This document shows positions 1 to 8,381 of a DNA stretch of 64,000 nucleotides, piece by piece; the stretch's first letter is position 1, and the number at the start of each line of letters is the position of its first letter. The DNA lies in NCBI RefSeq assembly GCF_000961095.1, contig NZ_CP011058.1, positions 3,437,501-3,501,500 on the forward strand. Direction: 5' to 3'. The position numbers were made by a program, and so were the translations under genes. The notes under the pieces are model-generated. The model was not told where the DNA came from. It worked only from the letters and a program-made list of their open reading frames with translations, and searched no databases. Source of the stretch: Paenibacillus beijingensis (GTDB taxonomy: Bacteria; Bacillota; Bacilli; Paenibacillales; Paenibacillaceae).

Positions 1-333
1 CCGCGCATCACGAAAGTCGGCAAGTTTATCCGCAAAACGAGTCTCGACGAGCTGCCGCAGCTTGTCAATGTGCTCAGAGGCGACATGTCGCTTGTCGGTC
101 CGCGGCCGCCGCTCCCGAGAGAAGTGGCGGAGTATACGGAGCGGGACAAGCTGCGCCTGCTCGTAACGCCGGGATGTACGGGCCTGTGGCAGGTAAGCGG
201 ACGGAACGAATTGGGCTTCAAAGAAATGGTTGAATTGGATATCAAATATATCGAAAACCGCAGCATCGGCTTCGATCTGAAAATCCTGCTGAAAACGGTT
301 AAAGTGCTGTTCGGCTCGAAAGACGCTTTTTAA
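1..333 (+). CDS. Bacterial sugar transferase (EPS-priming phosphoglycosyl transferase), 5'-truncated
   Basis: Only the C-terminal 110 residues are present; the reading frame is open from base 1, so the gene begins before the window. The visible part has the hallmarks of the PF02397 bacterial sugar transferase domain: TSLDELPQL, GDMSLVGPRPP, then TPGCTGLWQVSGRN and DIKYIENRS. Members of this family transfer a hexose-1-phosphate from a UDP-sugar to undecaprenyl phosphate at the inner face of the membrane, which starts repeat-unit assembly. Its place at the head of a run of glycosyltransferase genes fits that role for the exopolysaccharide cluster. The sugar cannot be told from this fragment. 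Confidence 0.93.
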   Translation, partial: PRITKVGKFIRKTSLDELPQLVNVLRGDMSLVGPRPPLPREVAEYTERDKLRLLVTPGCTGLWQVSGRNELGFKEMVELDIKYIENRSIGFDLKILLKTVKVLFGSKDAF

Positions 334-354
334 ACTGATACGGAGTTGAGAGTG

Positions 355-1476
355 ATGGCAAGAATTCTTCATGTGTCCGAGTTTACGAAAGGCGGAATCG
401 AAACTCATCTTAATGAAATACTGACATATCAGGCCGCTTTTCATGACGTTTACCTGATGGTTTCCGAACAAAACTCGAATAAAGATGCCTTGCACATTAG
501 TCCCGACCGGTTGTTTCTCTATCCTTACAGGCGGCATCCGAAATACTTTGCCGGGGCGATGAAAAGCATCTGGAATACCGTTAAAGAAATCAATCCGGAC
601 ATTATTCACATTCACGGCACGTTCGCAGGATTTTTCTTGCGGACGCTGCTTTTTTTTAAGAAGGAGCGCCCGGCCGTCATTTACTGCGCGCACGGATGGT
701 CGTTTCTGATGGATACGGCTTCCTGGAAAAAGAAATTGTTCGGATGGATCGAAAAAGTGTTGTCGGCAAAAACGACGGATGCGATCATCAACATTTCCAA
801 CTATGAGTATCAATACGCGTTAAAGTACGGCATCCCGCCCAAAAAATCGGTCATCGTTTATAACGGCGTGTCGGAAGCGGAGAAGGCGTCCGAGCTGCCG
901 TTCACGGCGAAAAAAGATCAAATCAATCTTCTTTACATTGGACGATTTGACCGGCAAAAAGGTTTTGATTTGCTGCTCGATGTTTTTAACCGGCATAAGT
1001 TTGCTAATGTCAATCTGTACTTGGTCGGCGATACCGTATTGAAAGATCAGCATCATTACGAGCTGCCCGACAATGCGATCAAAATCGGTTGGGTCAAAAA
1101 CTCCGAGGTCGACAAGTACGTCAGGGCGTGCGATGCGGTCATCGTCCCGTCCCGCTGGGAAGGGTTTGGCATCGTCGCCATTGAGGCGCTGCGCAATCGA
1201 AAGCCGGTCATCGCAAGCAACCGCGGCGCGCTTCCGGAAATTGTCCAGCATGGCGTAAACGGCTATATTTTCGATTTTGACAAGAGGGAAGAGCTGGCGG
1301 CCATTATCAAGCAGCTCGACAAACCGACGCTTGAGAAAATGGGCAATACCGGGGAGCAAATATTCCGGAAAAAGTTCCACTCCAGCAAGATGAACGAGCA
1401 GATTGAACAGCTGTACGAATCCATTGTGCAGCGGCCAAATCCGCAGGTTGCGTTCCAGGTAAAAAAGTATGTATAG
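355..1476 (+). CDS. Glycosyltransferase family 4 (GT-B fold)
   Basis: A 373-residue GT4-type glycosyltransferase. The N-terminal half holds an accepting Rossmann-like domain (HVSEFTKGGIETHL, then DIIHIHGTFAG). The C-terminal half has the donor-site pattern LLYIGRFDRQKGFDLLLD, then VPSRWEGFGIVAIEAL, with the E-x7-E motif. The frame is open from a TTG at 346, but GGAG at 342-345 is best spaced for ATG 355 (GTG 352 is also possible). It sits 21 bases after the priming transferase and overlaps the next gene by 8 bases, so it belongs to the EPS operon. It probably adds one sugar to the lipid-linked repeat unit; donor and linkage are unknown. Confidence 0.9.
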   Translation: MARILHVSEFTKGGIETHLNEILTYQAAFHDVYLMVSEQNSNKDALHISPDRLFLYPYRRHPKYFAGAMKSIWNTVKEINPDIIHIHGTFAGFFLRTLLFFKKERPAVIYCAHGWSFLMDTASWKKKLFGWIEKVLSAKTTDAIINISNYEYQYALKYGIPPKKSVIVYNGVSEAEKASELPFTAKKDQINLLYIGRFDRQKGFDLLLDVFNRHKFANVNLYLVGDTVLKDQHHYELPDNAIKIGWVKNSEVDKYVRACDAVIVPSRWEGFGIVAIEALRNRKPVIASNRGALPEIVQHGVNGYIFDFDKREELAAIIKQLDKPTLEKMGNTGEQIFRKKFHSSKMNEQIEQLYESIVQRPNPQVAFQVKKYV

Positions 1477-2884
1477 ATCACATCTGATGAAATCTTCGAT
1501 GGGTGTCGTTCAGCAAAGCTATCCGCCTTTGGATCAGCGGCTGGAGGCGGGAAGTTCCAAAGGGCAGCCGTTCTTTGCGATGTATTTGTGCATCTTGTTA
1601 TTGTTGACGGTTTACCAGGATTTCCCGCTAGCCAATATGATCGGAGAGATTGGACGATCCCCGATCATTTTATTTATGCCTCTCTTTGTGTTATGTGAAG
1701 TTGTGCAATTGAGCAAACATAAGAAATTCATTGTCGCCACGAAGCTGCAAAAGTATTTGCTCGTTTTTATTTTGTATTTGAGTTTTATTAGCGTTCTCTA
1801 CGTTTTCTTTAAATTCATCGGAGGAAGCTACCAATTCGGTTCGGAAAACATTTTGGTCAAATCGTTTAAGGTGCTCATTTATTTTATTTTGATTTTTTTG
1901 TATATCCGGCATTTGCATTTGGTTTTCTCAAAAATCAACAGCTATAAAGTGCTTTACGGATGCTTCTTTGCCATCGTTACGCTGCTGCTCTCGATTATGA
2001 TCATTGAATTGATCAGCATTCCGAATGCACTGCCCTTTATGCATGCCGGAAGCAACCCTTATTGGCGGGTCAGGCTGCTCACTTCCGAGAGCAGTACGGC
2101 CGGCTCGATCGTTGTCGTTTACGCGGCGATTCTTGCCTATTTAACGCAGTACTTGGGTAAATTCGCCAAGACCGCATCGTTTATCTATATCATCGGTTTT
2201 TTTATCTACTATCTGGTTGTGACGTCTTCCAAAGGGTTTCTCATTGTCTGCATGCTGACGCTGCTGTTTACATTGATCAAATTTATGGACTTCCGGAAAA
2301 AGAGAAACTTTTTTCTGCTGATATTAATGGCCGCGCTCATGTATCTTTTCGTCTCTCATTTTTCGCAGGGAGTCGTCAACTCGTTCCAAAACGACATGGC
2401 AAATTATTCGTCATCATACACCCGTTTCGGAACGATTCTGATCGCCTTTATTACGGTCTTTCATCATCCGCTCGGAGTCGGTACAGGAGCTTATCTGTTT
2501 TATTTTCAAGAATACATTCACAGCGCAATCAACGGGTTATCGAATTTTTACTATAACATGTTCGGGATCAGCCAAATCAATACCGGCGAGCTGCTTCAAT
2601 ACGTATCATCCGATAAAAATTTGGGCGTCAAGTCGGGCTTGTTTCAATGGATGATGTTCGGCGGCATTTTTGCGCTTGTGTTCTTTTATTATGTCGCGAA
2701 GAACATGGTTAAAACCACGAAATCAAACGCGATTCTATCGCTCGCCGTCATCTTTATTTTGCTGTCGCTGCTTTTTATCGCATTGGAGATCAAGTACGAG
2801 GTTTGGTTGCTTTTTGCTTTTATCAGCTATTTCTTAAGTACGTCGGAAAGAAACCAATCCAGTTTAACGAAGGTGACAAAATGA
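1469..2884 (+). CDS. O-antigen/EPS polymerase (Wzy-like) membrane protein
   Basis: A 471-residue, very hydrophobic protein with about ten predicted membrane spans and a large extracytoplasmic loop near residues 340-400. This is the usual layout of Wzy/O-antigen ligase-type proteins. Primary sequence in this family is poorly conserved, so the call rests on topology, length and position among EPS glycosyltransferase genes, with a Wzx-type flippase a few genes downstream. It would join undecaprenyl-linked repeat units on the outer face of the membrane. It overlaps the preceding gene by 8 bases and the following gene by 4 (ATGA), so translation is probably coupled. Confidence 0.75.
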   Translation: MYRSHLMKSSMGVVQQSYPPLDQRLEAGSSKGQPFFAMYLCILLLLTVYQDFPLANMIGEIGRSPIILFMPLFVLCEVVQLSKHKKFIVATKLQKYLLVFILYLSFISVLYVFFKFIGGSYQFGSENILVKSFKVLIYFILIFLYIRHLHLVFSKINSYKVLYGCFFAIVTLLLSIMIIELISIPNALPFMHAGSNPYWRVRLLTSESSTAGSIVVVYAAILAYLTQYLGKFAKTASFIYIIGFFIYYLVVTSSKGFLIVCMLTLLFTLIKFMDFRKKRNFFLLILMAALMYLFVSHFSQGVVNSFQNDMANYSSSYTRFGTILIAFITVFHHPLGVGTGAYLFYFQEYIHSAINGLSNFYYNMFGISQINTGELLQYVSSDKNLGVKSGLFQWMMFGGIFALVFFYYVAKNMVKTTKSNAILSLAVIFILLSLLFIALEIKYEVWLLFAFISYFLSTSERNQSSLTKVTK

Positions 2885-4050
2885 AGATACTTATCGTTTG
2901 CAGCGACTTTCCGTACCCGGCCAACCACGGCGCGAGGGTGGATACTTGGGGAAGAATCAAAGTATTGCATGAAATGGGATGGGAGATCCATCTGATCGTA
3001 TGCGGCAAAATCGCTCCTTCGCAAGAAGATCTTGACGTCGTCAATTCGTATGTCGACGAAGTTCAAATTTGCAACCGGAGAAGCAAGCTGCTCGATTTGC
3101 TGCATGTGTTCCCGATGCAGGTCAAATCCCGGGATGAGCTCCATAAAGCAAACATTTCGGCCGATTACGACTATGTGCTGCTCGAAGGAGACTACGTTTA
3201 TCCCATTTTGAAACATCCGAATATTCGAAACGGCAGCGTCATCCTGCGCGTCCATAACGACGAAGCGTTATATTTCCAATCGCTCGCCAAGAGCACCCGA
3301 AATATGATTCATAAATTTTATTATTATATCGAAAGCAAAAAGTTTGAAGTGCTGCAAAAGAAAATACTTGAAGATATCGACAAGTATTTGTTCATTTCCA
3401 ATAAGGAATATGAAAAATTTATCCGGATGCACCCGTCGGCCAAAAGCAAGTTTCTGCCGCCGCCGATCACGCAGGAGAGCTTTAAGGCAAGCTCGTTCCA
3501 GCATAAGCATGTCGTATTTATCGGCTCCTTGTTTATGCCGAACAACCGCGAAGCGATCGAATGGTATTTGAAATATGTCCATCCGCGCCTGCTGCAGGAG
3601 AGAGATTACAAATTCGTCGTTGCGGGCAACAGCCGCGGCCAGAGCTTAAGCTGGCTTGAAAATTACAATTTGACGAATGTGATCGTCCATGACACGCCGA
3701 AAAGCTTGGATGACATTTACAGCAGCGGTTACTTGTTTGTGAATCCGATGCAAAACGGAGCCGGAGTGAAAATGAAAACGATCGAAGCGATTCAGAACGG
3801 GCTTCCGGTCGTTTCCACGTCGGTCGGCTGCGAAGGCACGGGACTTGTTAACGGCCGGGATATTCTCGTCGCCGATGACGCCGAAGGGTTTTACCAGCAT
3901 ATCCAGCAGCTGCTGGACAACCCGATGCAGGCCAGGAAGCTGCTGGATGCTTCACAAAATTTTATTCGGTTAAATTATGATCATAAGGAAGTTTTAAACG
4001 GATTCATCGGGTCGCTCAGTACCAGTTATCAAATGGAGCAGGTGTTGTGA
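2881..4050 (+). CDS. Glycosyltransferase (GT4/GT1-like)
   Basis: A 389-residue glycosyltransferase beginning MKILIVCSDFPYPANHGARV, the typical N-terminus of GT-B enzymes that work on sugar nucleotides. The C-terminal half carries VVFIGSLFMPNNREAIEW, then an acidic/glycine donor-site segment (NPMQNGAGVKMKTIEAIQNGLPVV, shown only in part here by its key GAGVK and E residues). The start is set by the ATGA overlap with the polymerase stop; an upstream in-frame start would run into that gene. It is part of the EPS operon and probably adds one residue of the repeat unit. Sugar specificity cannot be read. Confidence 0.88.
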   Translation: MKILIVCSDFPYPANHGARVDTWGRIKVLHEMGWEIHLIVCGKIAPSQEDLDVVNSYVDEVQICNRRSKLLDLLHVFPMQVKSRDELHKANISADYDYVLLEGDYVYPILKHPNIRNGSVILRVHNDEALYFQSLAKSTRNMIHKFYYYIESKKFEVLQKKILEDIDKYLFISNKEYEKFIRMHPSAKSKFLPPPITQESFKASSFQHKHVVFIGSLFMPNNREAIEWYLKYVHPRLLQERDYKFVVAGNSRGQSLSWLENYNLTNVIVHDTPKSLDDIYSSGYLFVNPMQNGAGVKMKTIEAIQNGLPVVSTSVGCEGTGLVNGRDILVADDAEGFYQHIQQLLDNPMQARKLLDASQNFIRLNYDHKEVLNGFIGSLSTSYQMEQVL

Positions 4051-4051
4051 G

Positions 4052-5215
4052 ATGGAAACTCGCAAACAGAACGTCTTATATATTACGCACGCGGATAAAA
4101 AAGGCGGAGCCGAGCAAAGTCTGATTCATTTGGTCAACTTTATGGACCGGAGAAAGTATTCGGTATTTCTTCTCAGTCCCAAGGATGCAAATTACCTTCA
4201 TGAAATCCGCTCATCGTATGTGCATTTCCCGCTTACGCTGAACAGCATCAAGAAGCGGCTGGGCTTCGGGTATTTGCAGACGGTGCTGCGTATCCGCAAA
4301 TTCGTCAAACAAAACAACATCGACATTATCCATGCAAACGGCTGGAGAGCGCCTTGGTATGCGGCTCCGCTAAAGTTTGGCGTGAAGAGCAAGCTCGTCT
4401 GGCATCACCGCGATCACACCCATCTGCGCATGTATAACAAAGTACTGCCGAGGTTCTTCAACCAGGTCATTTGCATTTCGCATTTCGTTGCGAGTTCCAT
4501 TCAAGGGTCAAACAAAACCGTCATCTATAACGGCGTCGATCCGGGGCTGGCTCTCGCCGATAAAACCCGGAAGTTCATGGAGGACGGAACGCTTGTCATC
4601 GGAACGTTCGGCCGAATTGTGGAATGGAAAAGGTATCATCTGGTTGTGGAAGCGCTGAAGAAGCTGTCGGAACAAGGCATTCGCGCCTGGCAGCTGATCA
4701 TCGTCGGCGACACATCCGTGGACGGTTCCGACGACTATTTCGACGGGCTGAAGCAGCAGGTTCAGGAAGCGGGCTTGGAAGATAAGGTGATCTTCTACGG
4801 CTACAGCAAAAAACCGCTCGACGTCATGGCCAAATGCGATGTGACGATTAACTTCTCGCATAACGAGCCTTTCGGACGCGTCATTATTGAATCGATGCTG
4901 ATGAAGACGCCGGTTATCGTCTCCGACTCGGGGGGCGCGCCTGAAATTATTCAGCGTACCGGGGGCGGCTTGATCGTCAAAGACGGGGACACGGATGAGC
5001 TTGCGCTTGCGCTGCGCAGCATTTATGAGAACGACGTCGACTATGAGCAGTTGGCGGCCAAAGGGTACGCATGGGTGATGGAAAAGTTCAATATGGACAC
5101 AATCGCCGGCGAGGTGTCGGATTTGTACCGGTCGCTGTCGGAATACGGTTTTAAACCGGAAGAGCGGCAAGGAACCGTGTACGAATCGGAACGGCTCAAG
5201 TCTAATCAATTGTAG
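4052..5215 (+). CDS. Glycosyltransferase family 4
   Basis: A 387-residue GT-B glycosyltransferase. It starts with YITHADKKGGAEQSL, a GG motif near the N-terminus as usual in GT4. The donor domain shows GTFGRIVEWKRYHLVVEAL, IIVGDT and NEPFGRVIIESM (E-x7-E region), followed by PVIVSDSGGAPEII. It begins one base after the preceding stop and ends eight bases before the first acyltransferase gene, consistent with one EPS transcript. Probable cytoplasmic, membrane-associated enzyme extending the lipid-linked repeat unit; donor sugar unknown. Confidence 0.9.
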   Translation: METRKQNVLYITHADKKGGAEQSLIHLVNFMDRRKYSVFLLSPKDANYLHEIRSSYVHFPLTLNSIKKRLGFGYLQTVLRIRKFVKQNNIDIIHANGWRAPWYAAPLKFGVKSKLVWHHRDHTHLRMYNKVLPRFFNQVICISHFVASSIQGSNKTVIYNGVDPGLALADKTRKFMEDGTLVIGTFGRIVEWKRYHLVVEALKKLSEQGIRAWQLIIVGDTSVDGSDDYFDGLKQQVQEAGLEDKVIFYGYSKKPLDVMAKCDVTINFSHNEPFGRVIIESMLMKTPVIVSDSGGAPEIIQRTGGGLIVKDGDTDELALALRSIYENDVDYEQLAAKGYAWVMEKFNMDTIAGEVSDLYRSLSEYGFKPEERQGTVYESERLKSNQL

Positions 5216-5223
5216 GTGAACCT

Positions 5224-5796
5224 ATGAGCACTTCCTATCAAAACGTAAATATCGCGAAGCTGTTCGCCGTCCTGAAGGGAGCGCTCGTCTTTTCCGTCAA
5301 AACAAGCTCCGCCGGACGGCTCAGCCGGATTGCCGGAAAGTTGTCGGTGAAGAACAAAGGCGAATTGATTATCGGGCGCAACGTGTCGTTCCAGGGGAAG
5401 CCGTTTCCTTCGAGCGTCTCCGTTGAGAAGGGAGCCAGGCTTACGATCGGCGACAACGTTTTTTTCAATTACGGGCTCGACATCGGCTGCACGCATTCGA
5501 TCACGATCGGCAGCAACACGATCATCGGACCGATGGTGAACGTGATCGACAGCAACTTTCATCCGGTTGATGTGGAAGACCGCTCCAGGAGCAAGACGAT
5601 TGTCATTGAAGAAAATGTGTGGATCGGGCGGGGAGCCGTCATTTTGCCCGGCGTCACGGTGGGCGCGGGCTCGGTCGTCGCCGCCGGCAGCATCGTCACG
5701 CGCGACATTCCACCCAGCGTGCTGGCCGGAGGAACGCCGGCGAAAGTCATCCGCGAAATTAAAGTGCCCGGCGAGTGGATCAGAAGATACAACTGA
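5224..5796 (+). CDS. Hexapeptide-repeat acyltransferase (LbH family)
   Basis: A 190-residue protein with a left-handed beta-helix made of hexapeptide repeats. It has IGDNVFFNYG, IGSNTIIGPMVNVID, the active-site-like SNFHPVD segment, and the classic end VWIGRGAVILPGVTVGAGSVVAAGSIVT...PPSVLAGGTPAKVIRE (quoted in pieces). It resembles WcaF/MaaT-type O-acetyltransferases that use acetyl-CoA. In this operon it most likely acetylates a sugar of the EPS repeat unit. RBS AGGTGAA lies just before ATG 5224. A second acyltransferase of the same class follows immediately, so two distinct positions may be modified. Confidence 0.88.
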   Translation: MSTSYQNVNIAKLFAVLKGALVFSVKTSSAGRLSRIAGKLSVKNKGELIIGRNVSFQGKPFPSSVSVEKGARLTIGDNVFFNYGLDIGCTHSITIGSNTIIGPMVNVIDSNFHPVDVEDRSRSKTIVIEENVWIGRGAVILPGVTVGAGSVVAAGSIVTRDIPPSVLAGGTPAKVIREIKVPGEWIRRYN

Positions 5797-5810
5797 GTGG
5801 ATGTGATGAC

Positions 5811-6386
5811 TTGAATCTAACCCAAGGTTTTGCGTTATCGCATGTCGTGAAGCAGTCCAATCGGCTCGTAAGAGGGCTCTTGTTCAAGCTCCAGACGACG
5901 AAAAGCGGGAAACGGATCAAAGTTGCCGGACGCCACAAAATTTCGAAATGCAAAAATACAAAATTGATTATCGGCGATAAAGTGATGCTCTACGATTTCG
6001 TAAACTTTTATCTCGATAAGCCCGGCGCGGAAATCGTGATCGGCGACCGGACGTACATCAATCGCCGAACGGAGATCATGTGCAAACAATCGGTTGTTAT
6101 CGGATCCGATTGCGCGATCTCGTGGGACGTCGTCATTACCGATACGGACTATCATCAAATAACCGGCCTTGACGCTAACGGATCGGTTATGAACGATGAT
6201 GCCAAACCGGTCCGGATCGGAAATCACGTCTGGATCGGCTGCCGGGCCATCATCTTGAAAGGGGTCACCATCGGCAGCGGCGCCATTGTTGCGGCCGGCT
6301 CGGTCGTAACGAAAGATGTGCCCGCGGGTACGCTTGTGGCGGGAGTGCCGGCGAAAGTGGTGAAGCATGACGTTCATTGGACGTAA
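5811..6386 (+). CDS. Hexapeptide-repeat acyltransferase (second copy of class)
   Basis: About 191 residues, again LbH/hexapeptide: IGDKVMLYDFVNFYL, IGDRTYINRRTEIMC, a DTDYHQI active-site segment with histidine, then VWIGCRAIILKGVTIGSG and VPAGTLVAGVPAKVV. It is only moderately similar to the upstream acyltransferase by eye, so this is not a fresh tandem duplication. The frame is open from GTG 5775 inside the previous gene; I prefer TTG 5811, 14 bases after the upstream stop, preceded by GAGTGG, but the start is uncertain. Probably O-acetylates the EPS repeat unit or an intermediate. Confidence 0.83.
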   Translation: MNLTQGFALSHVVKQSNRLVRGLLFKLQTTKSGKRIKVAGRHKISKCKNTKLIIGDKVMLYDFVNFYLDKPGAEIVIGDRTYINRRTEIMCKQSVVIGSDCAISWDVVITDTDYHQITGLDANGSVMNDDAKPVRIGNHVWIGCRAIILKGVTIGSGAIVAAGSVVTKDVPAGTLVAGVPAKVVKHDVHWT

Positions 6387-6427
6387 ATCGCGAAGAAGAG
6401 CGATTGCGGTTTGAGGAGAGGAAGAGC

Positions 6428-7453
6428 ATGACAGTATGGATGTGGCCGAAGACGAGCGATTTCAACTTGTATAACAATCTGCTGACGGAATCGCTTTACA
6501 GAGCCGGGATGGAAATCGAAGATTTAAAGCACGGCAAGTTCATGCTGAAGATCGGGAAGATCAAGGCACGGGATATTATCCATATTCATTGGATGCATCA
6601 CGCCTACCAGCATCGGCTGCTGCCGCTGTTCGCATTCAAATCGCTGGTGTTTATCCTGACGCTGCTTTATTTGAAAGCAAAGCGCGTTCGGATCGTGTGG
6701 ACGCTGCACAATTTGTATCCGCACAACGCCAAGCACAAACGGATGGAACGGTTTATGCGAACCCTGATTTGCCGGCTGTGCAATCATATCGTCGTCGCGT
6801 CGGATTCGATCAAGCGGCAGGTCATGAAGGAGTTTCAAGTGCCGGAGCGCAAGCTTTCCATTGTGAAGCACGGCCACTACCTTGGCGCTTACAAGCCGGA
6901 AGGAACGGATTTCCGCAAGCGCTACGGCATCGGCAAAGAGGCGGACGTGTACTTATTTCTCGGCGCCATCAAACCGTACAAGGGGGTCGAGGAGCTGGTC
7001 GCCGCCTTTAATGCTGTGAAGACGGAGCGGACGTATCTGATCGTTGCCGGGAAAGCCGATTCGCAAATGGAAGCTTTCTTCAGCGGGCTTGCCGATACGA
7101 AAAATATCGTCATGGATACGCGCTTCATTCCGAACGAGGAGGTGGCCGATTTGCTCGGAGCGGCGGATATTATGGTGCTGCCGTACAAGCAGATCACCAC
7201 TTCCGGCTCGGCCATCTTGGCGCTGAGTTTCAAGAAGCTGCTCGTCATGCCGGACACGCCGTTCATTGACGATTATTTCGCGGAGAATATGGTGGTGAAG
7301 TACAATCCTCACGAGGAAAACGGACTTCAGCGCGCGATGCGTACCGCGCTCCATGTGAAACGAATGGAAATGTCGCTGCCGTACGAGGAAGTGCTGCAGG
7401 AGCTGGATTGGGGCAATATCGCCGTCAAATTAAAAAAAGTTTATCAAGGGTAA
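6428..7453 (+). CDS. Glycosyltransferase (GT-B type)
   Basis: A 341-residue GT-B-like glycosyltransferase. N-terminus MTVWMWPKTSDFNLYNNLL and IIHIHWMHHA form the acceptor half; VYLFLGAIKPYKGVEELV and VLPYKQITTSGSAILALSF form the donor half. The SGS stretch replaces the more usual E-x7-E, as in GumK/WsaF-like enzymes, so the donor could be a uronic acid, but that is only a guess. GAGGAGAGG precedes ATG 6428; upstream in-frame TTG at 6377 lies in the previous gene and has no good RBS. Member of the EPS operon. Confidence 0.82.
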   Translation: MTVWMWPKTSDFNLYNNLLTESLYRAGMEIEDLKHGKFMLKIGKIKARDIIHIHWMHHAYQHRLLPLFAFKSLVFILTLLYLKAKRVRIVWTLHNLYPHNAKHKRMERFMRTLICRLCNHIVVASDSIKRQVMKEFQVPERKLSIVKHGHYLGAYKPEGTDFRKRYGIGKEADVYLFLGAIKPYKGVEELVAAFNAVKTERTYLIVAGKADSQMEAFFSGLADTKNIVMDTRFIPNEEVADLLGAADIMVLPYKQITTSGSAILALSFKKLLVMPDTPFIDDYFAENMVVKYNPHEENGLQRAMRTALHVKRMEMSLPYEEVLQELDWGNIAVKLKKVYQG

Positions 7454-7471
7454 GCGAAGGGGAGATCCGTT

Positions 7472-8371
7472 TTGAAAGTCACAGTGGCCATTTGTACGCA
7501 TAACCGCGCACAGGATTTAGGCGAAGCGATCCAGAGCGGACTGGATCAACCCTTTGGCGATGGTGAGCTCGAGGTCATTGTCATTGACAACAAGTCAACC
7601 GACAACACGGCGCAGCTCGTAAGCGCCATGCAGAAAACGGCGGGAGCGAGGCTTCGTTATATTATGGAGCCGAAGCTTGGGCTGTCGGTCGCGCGAAACC
7701 GGGCCATAAAGGAAGCGAGAGGGGAATACATTCTTTTTCTTGACGACGACGCGGTCGCTTCTCCGCAGTGGGCGCGGCAGATTGCGGACATCTTCGAAAG
7801 CGACCCGTTAATCGGCTGTGTCGGCGGCAAGATCGACCCGATCTGGCAAGGCGAGGAGCCGCAGTGGATTCCGGAGGAGCACCGGGGGGTTTATACGATT
7901 CTCGATTTTTCGCAGCACGTGACGGAAATGAAACCCCCGAACATTCCTTATGGAGCGAACGTCGCCTTTCGAAAAAGCGTATTTAAGGAAATGCAGCCCT
8001 TTCGCGAGGATTTGGGCAGAGTGGGGACAAATCTGCTATCCAGCGAGGAAAGCGAGCTGATCGCAAGGCTGCGCCAAAAATACAAGGTCTATTATTCCCC
8101 GTATGCTTCCGTGCAGCATAAAATCGCCAAGGAGCGGGCGACGAAGAAATGGTTTCTGCGGCGAATATTTTGGCAGGGCGTAGGCGATGCCGTCAGGGCG
8201 CAGGACCGAAGCGTGCTGAAAATCGCCAAGCATTCGATCCGGCTGCTTCAAGCGTTGGTTACGGCGCTGCTGTCCATCTATAATTTGCGCAAGCTGACAC
8301 GCCAACTCGTCAACATATCCTACCGGAACGGATCGATCGTCGGCATTTTACGTTATACCAATAGGGGATGA
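7472..8371 (+). CDS. Glycosyltransferase family 2 (GT-A fold)
   Basis: A 299-residue GT2 enzyme: VTVAICTHNRAQDLGEAI at the N-terminus, VIVIDNKSTDNT, GLSVARNRAIKEARGEYI and the metal-binding LFLDDDAVAS (DXD). The C-terminal part contains two moderately hydrophobic stretches, compatible with peripheral membrane contact. TTG 7472 follows AAGGGGAG with 7-base spacing. This is the only inverting GT-A enzyme seen in the cluster; it would form a beta linkage from a UDP- or GDP-sugar. Its position before the flippase gene fits late action in repeat-unit synthesis. Confidence 0.9.
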   Translation: MKVTVAICTHNRAQDLGEAIQSGLDQPFGDGELEVIVIDNKSTDNTAQLVSAMQKTAGARLRYIMEPKLGLSVARNRAIKEARGEYILFLDDDAVASPQWARQIADIFESDPLIGCVGGKIDPIWQGEEPQWIPEEHRGVYTILDFSQHVTEMKPPNIPYGANVAFRKSVFKEMQPFREDLGRVGTNLLSSEESELIARLRQKYKVYYSPYASVQHKIAKERATKKWFLRRIFWQGVGDAVRAQDRSVLKIAKHSIRLLQALVTALLSIYNLRKLTRQLVNISYRNGSIVGILRYTNRG

Positions 8372-8381
8372 TAGGACGTTT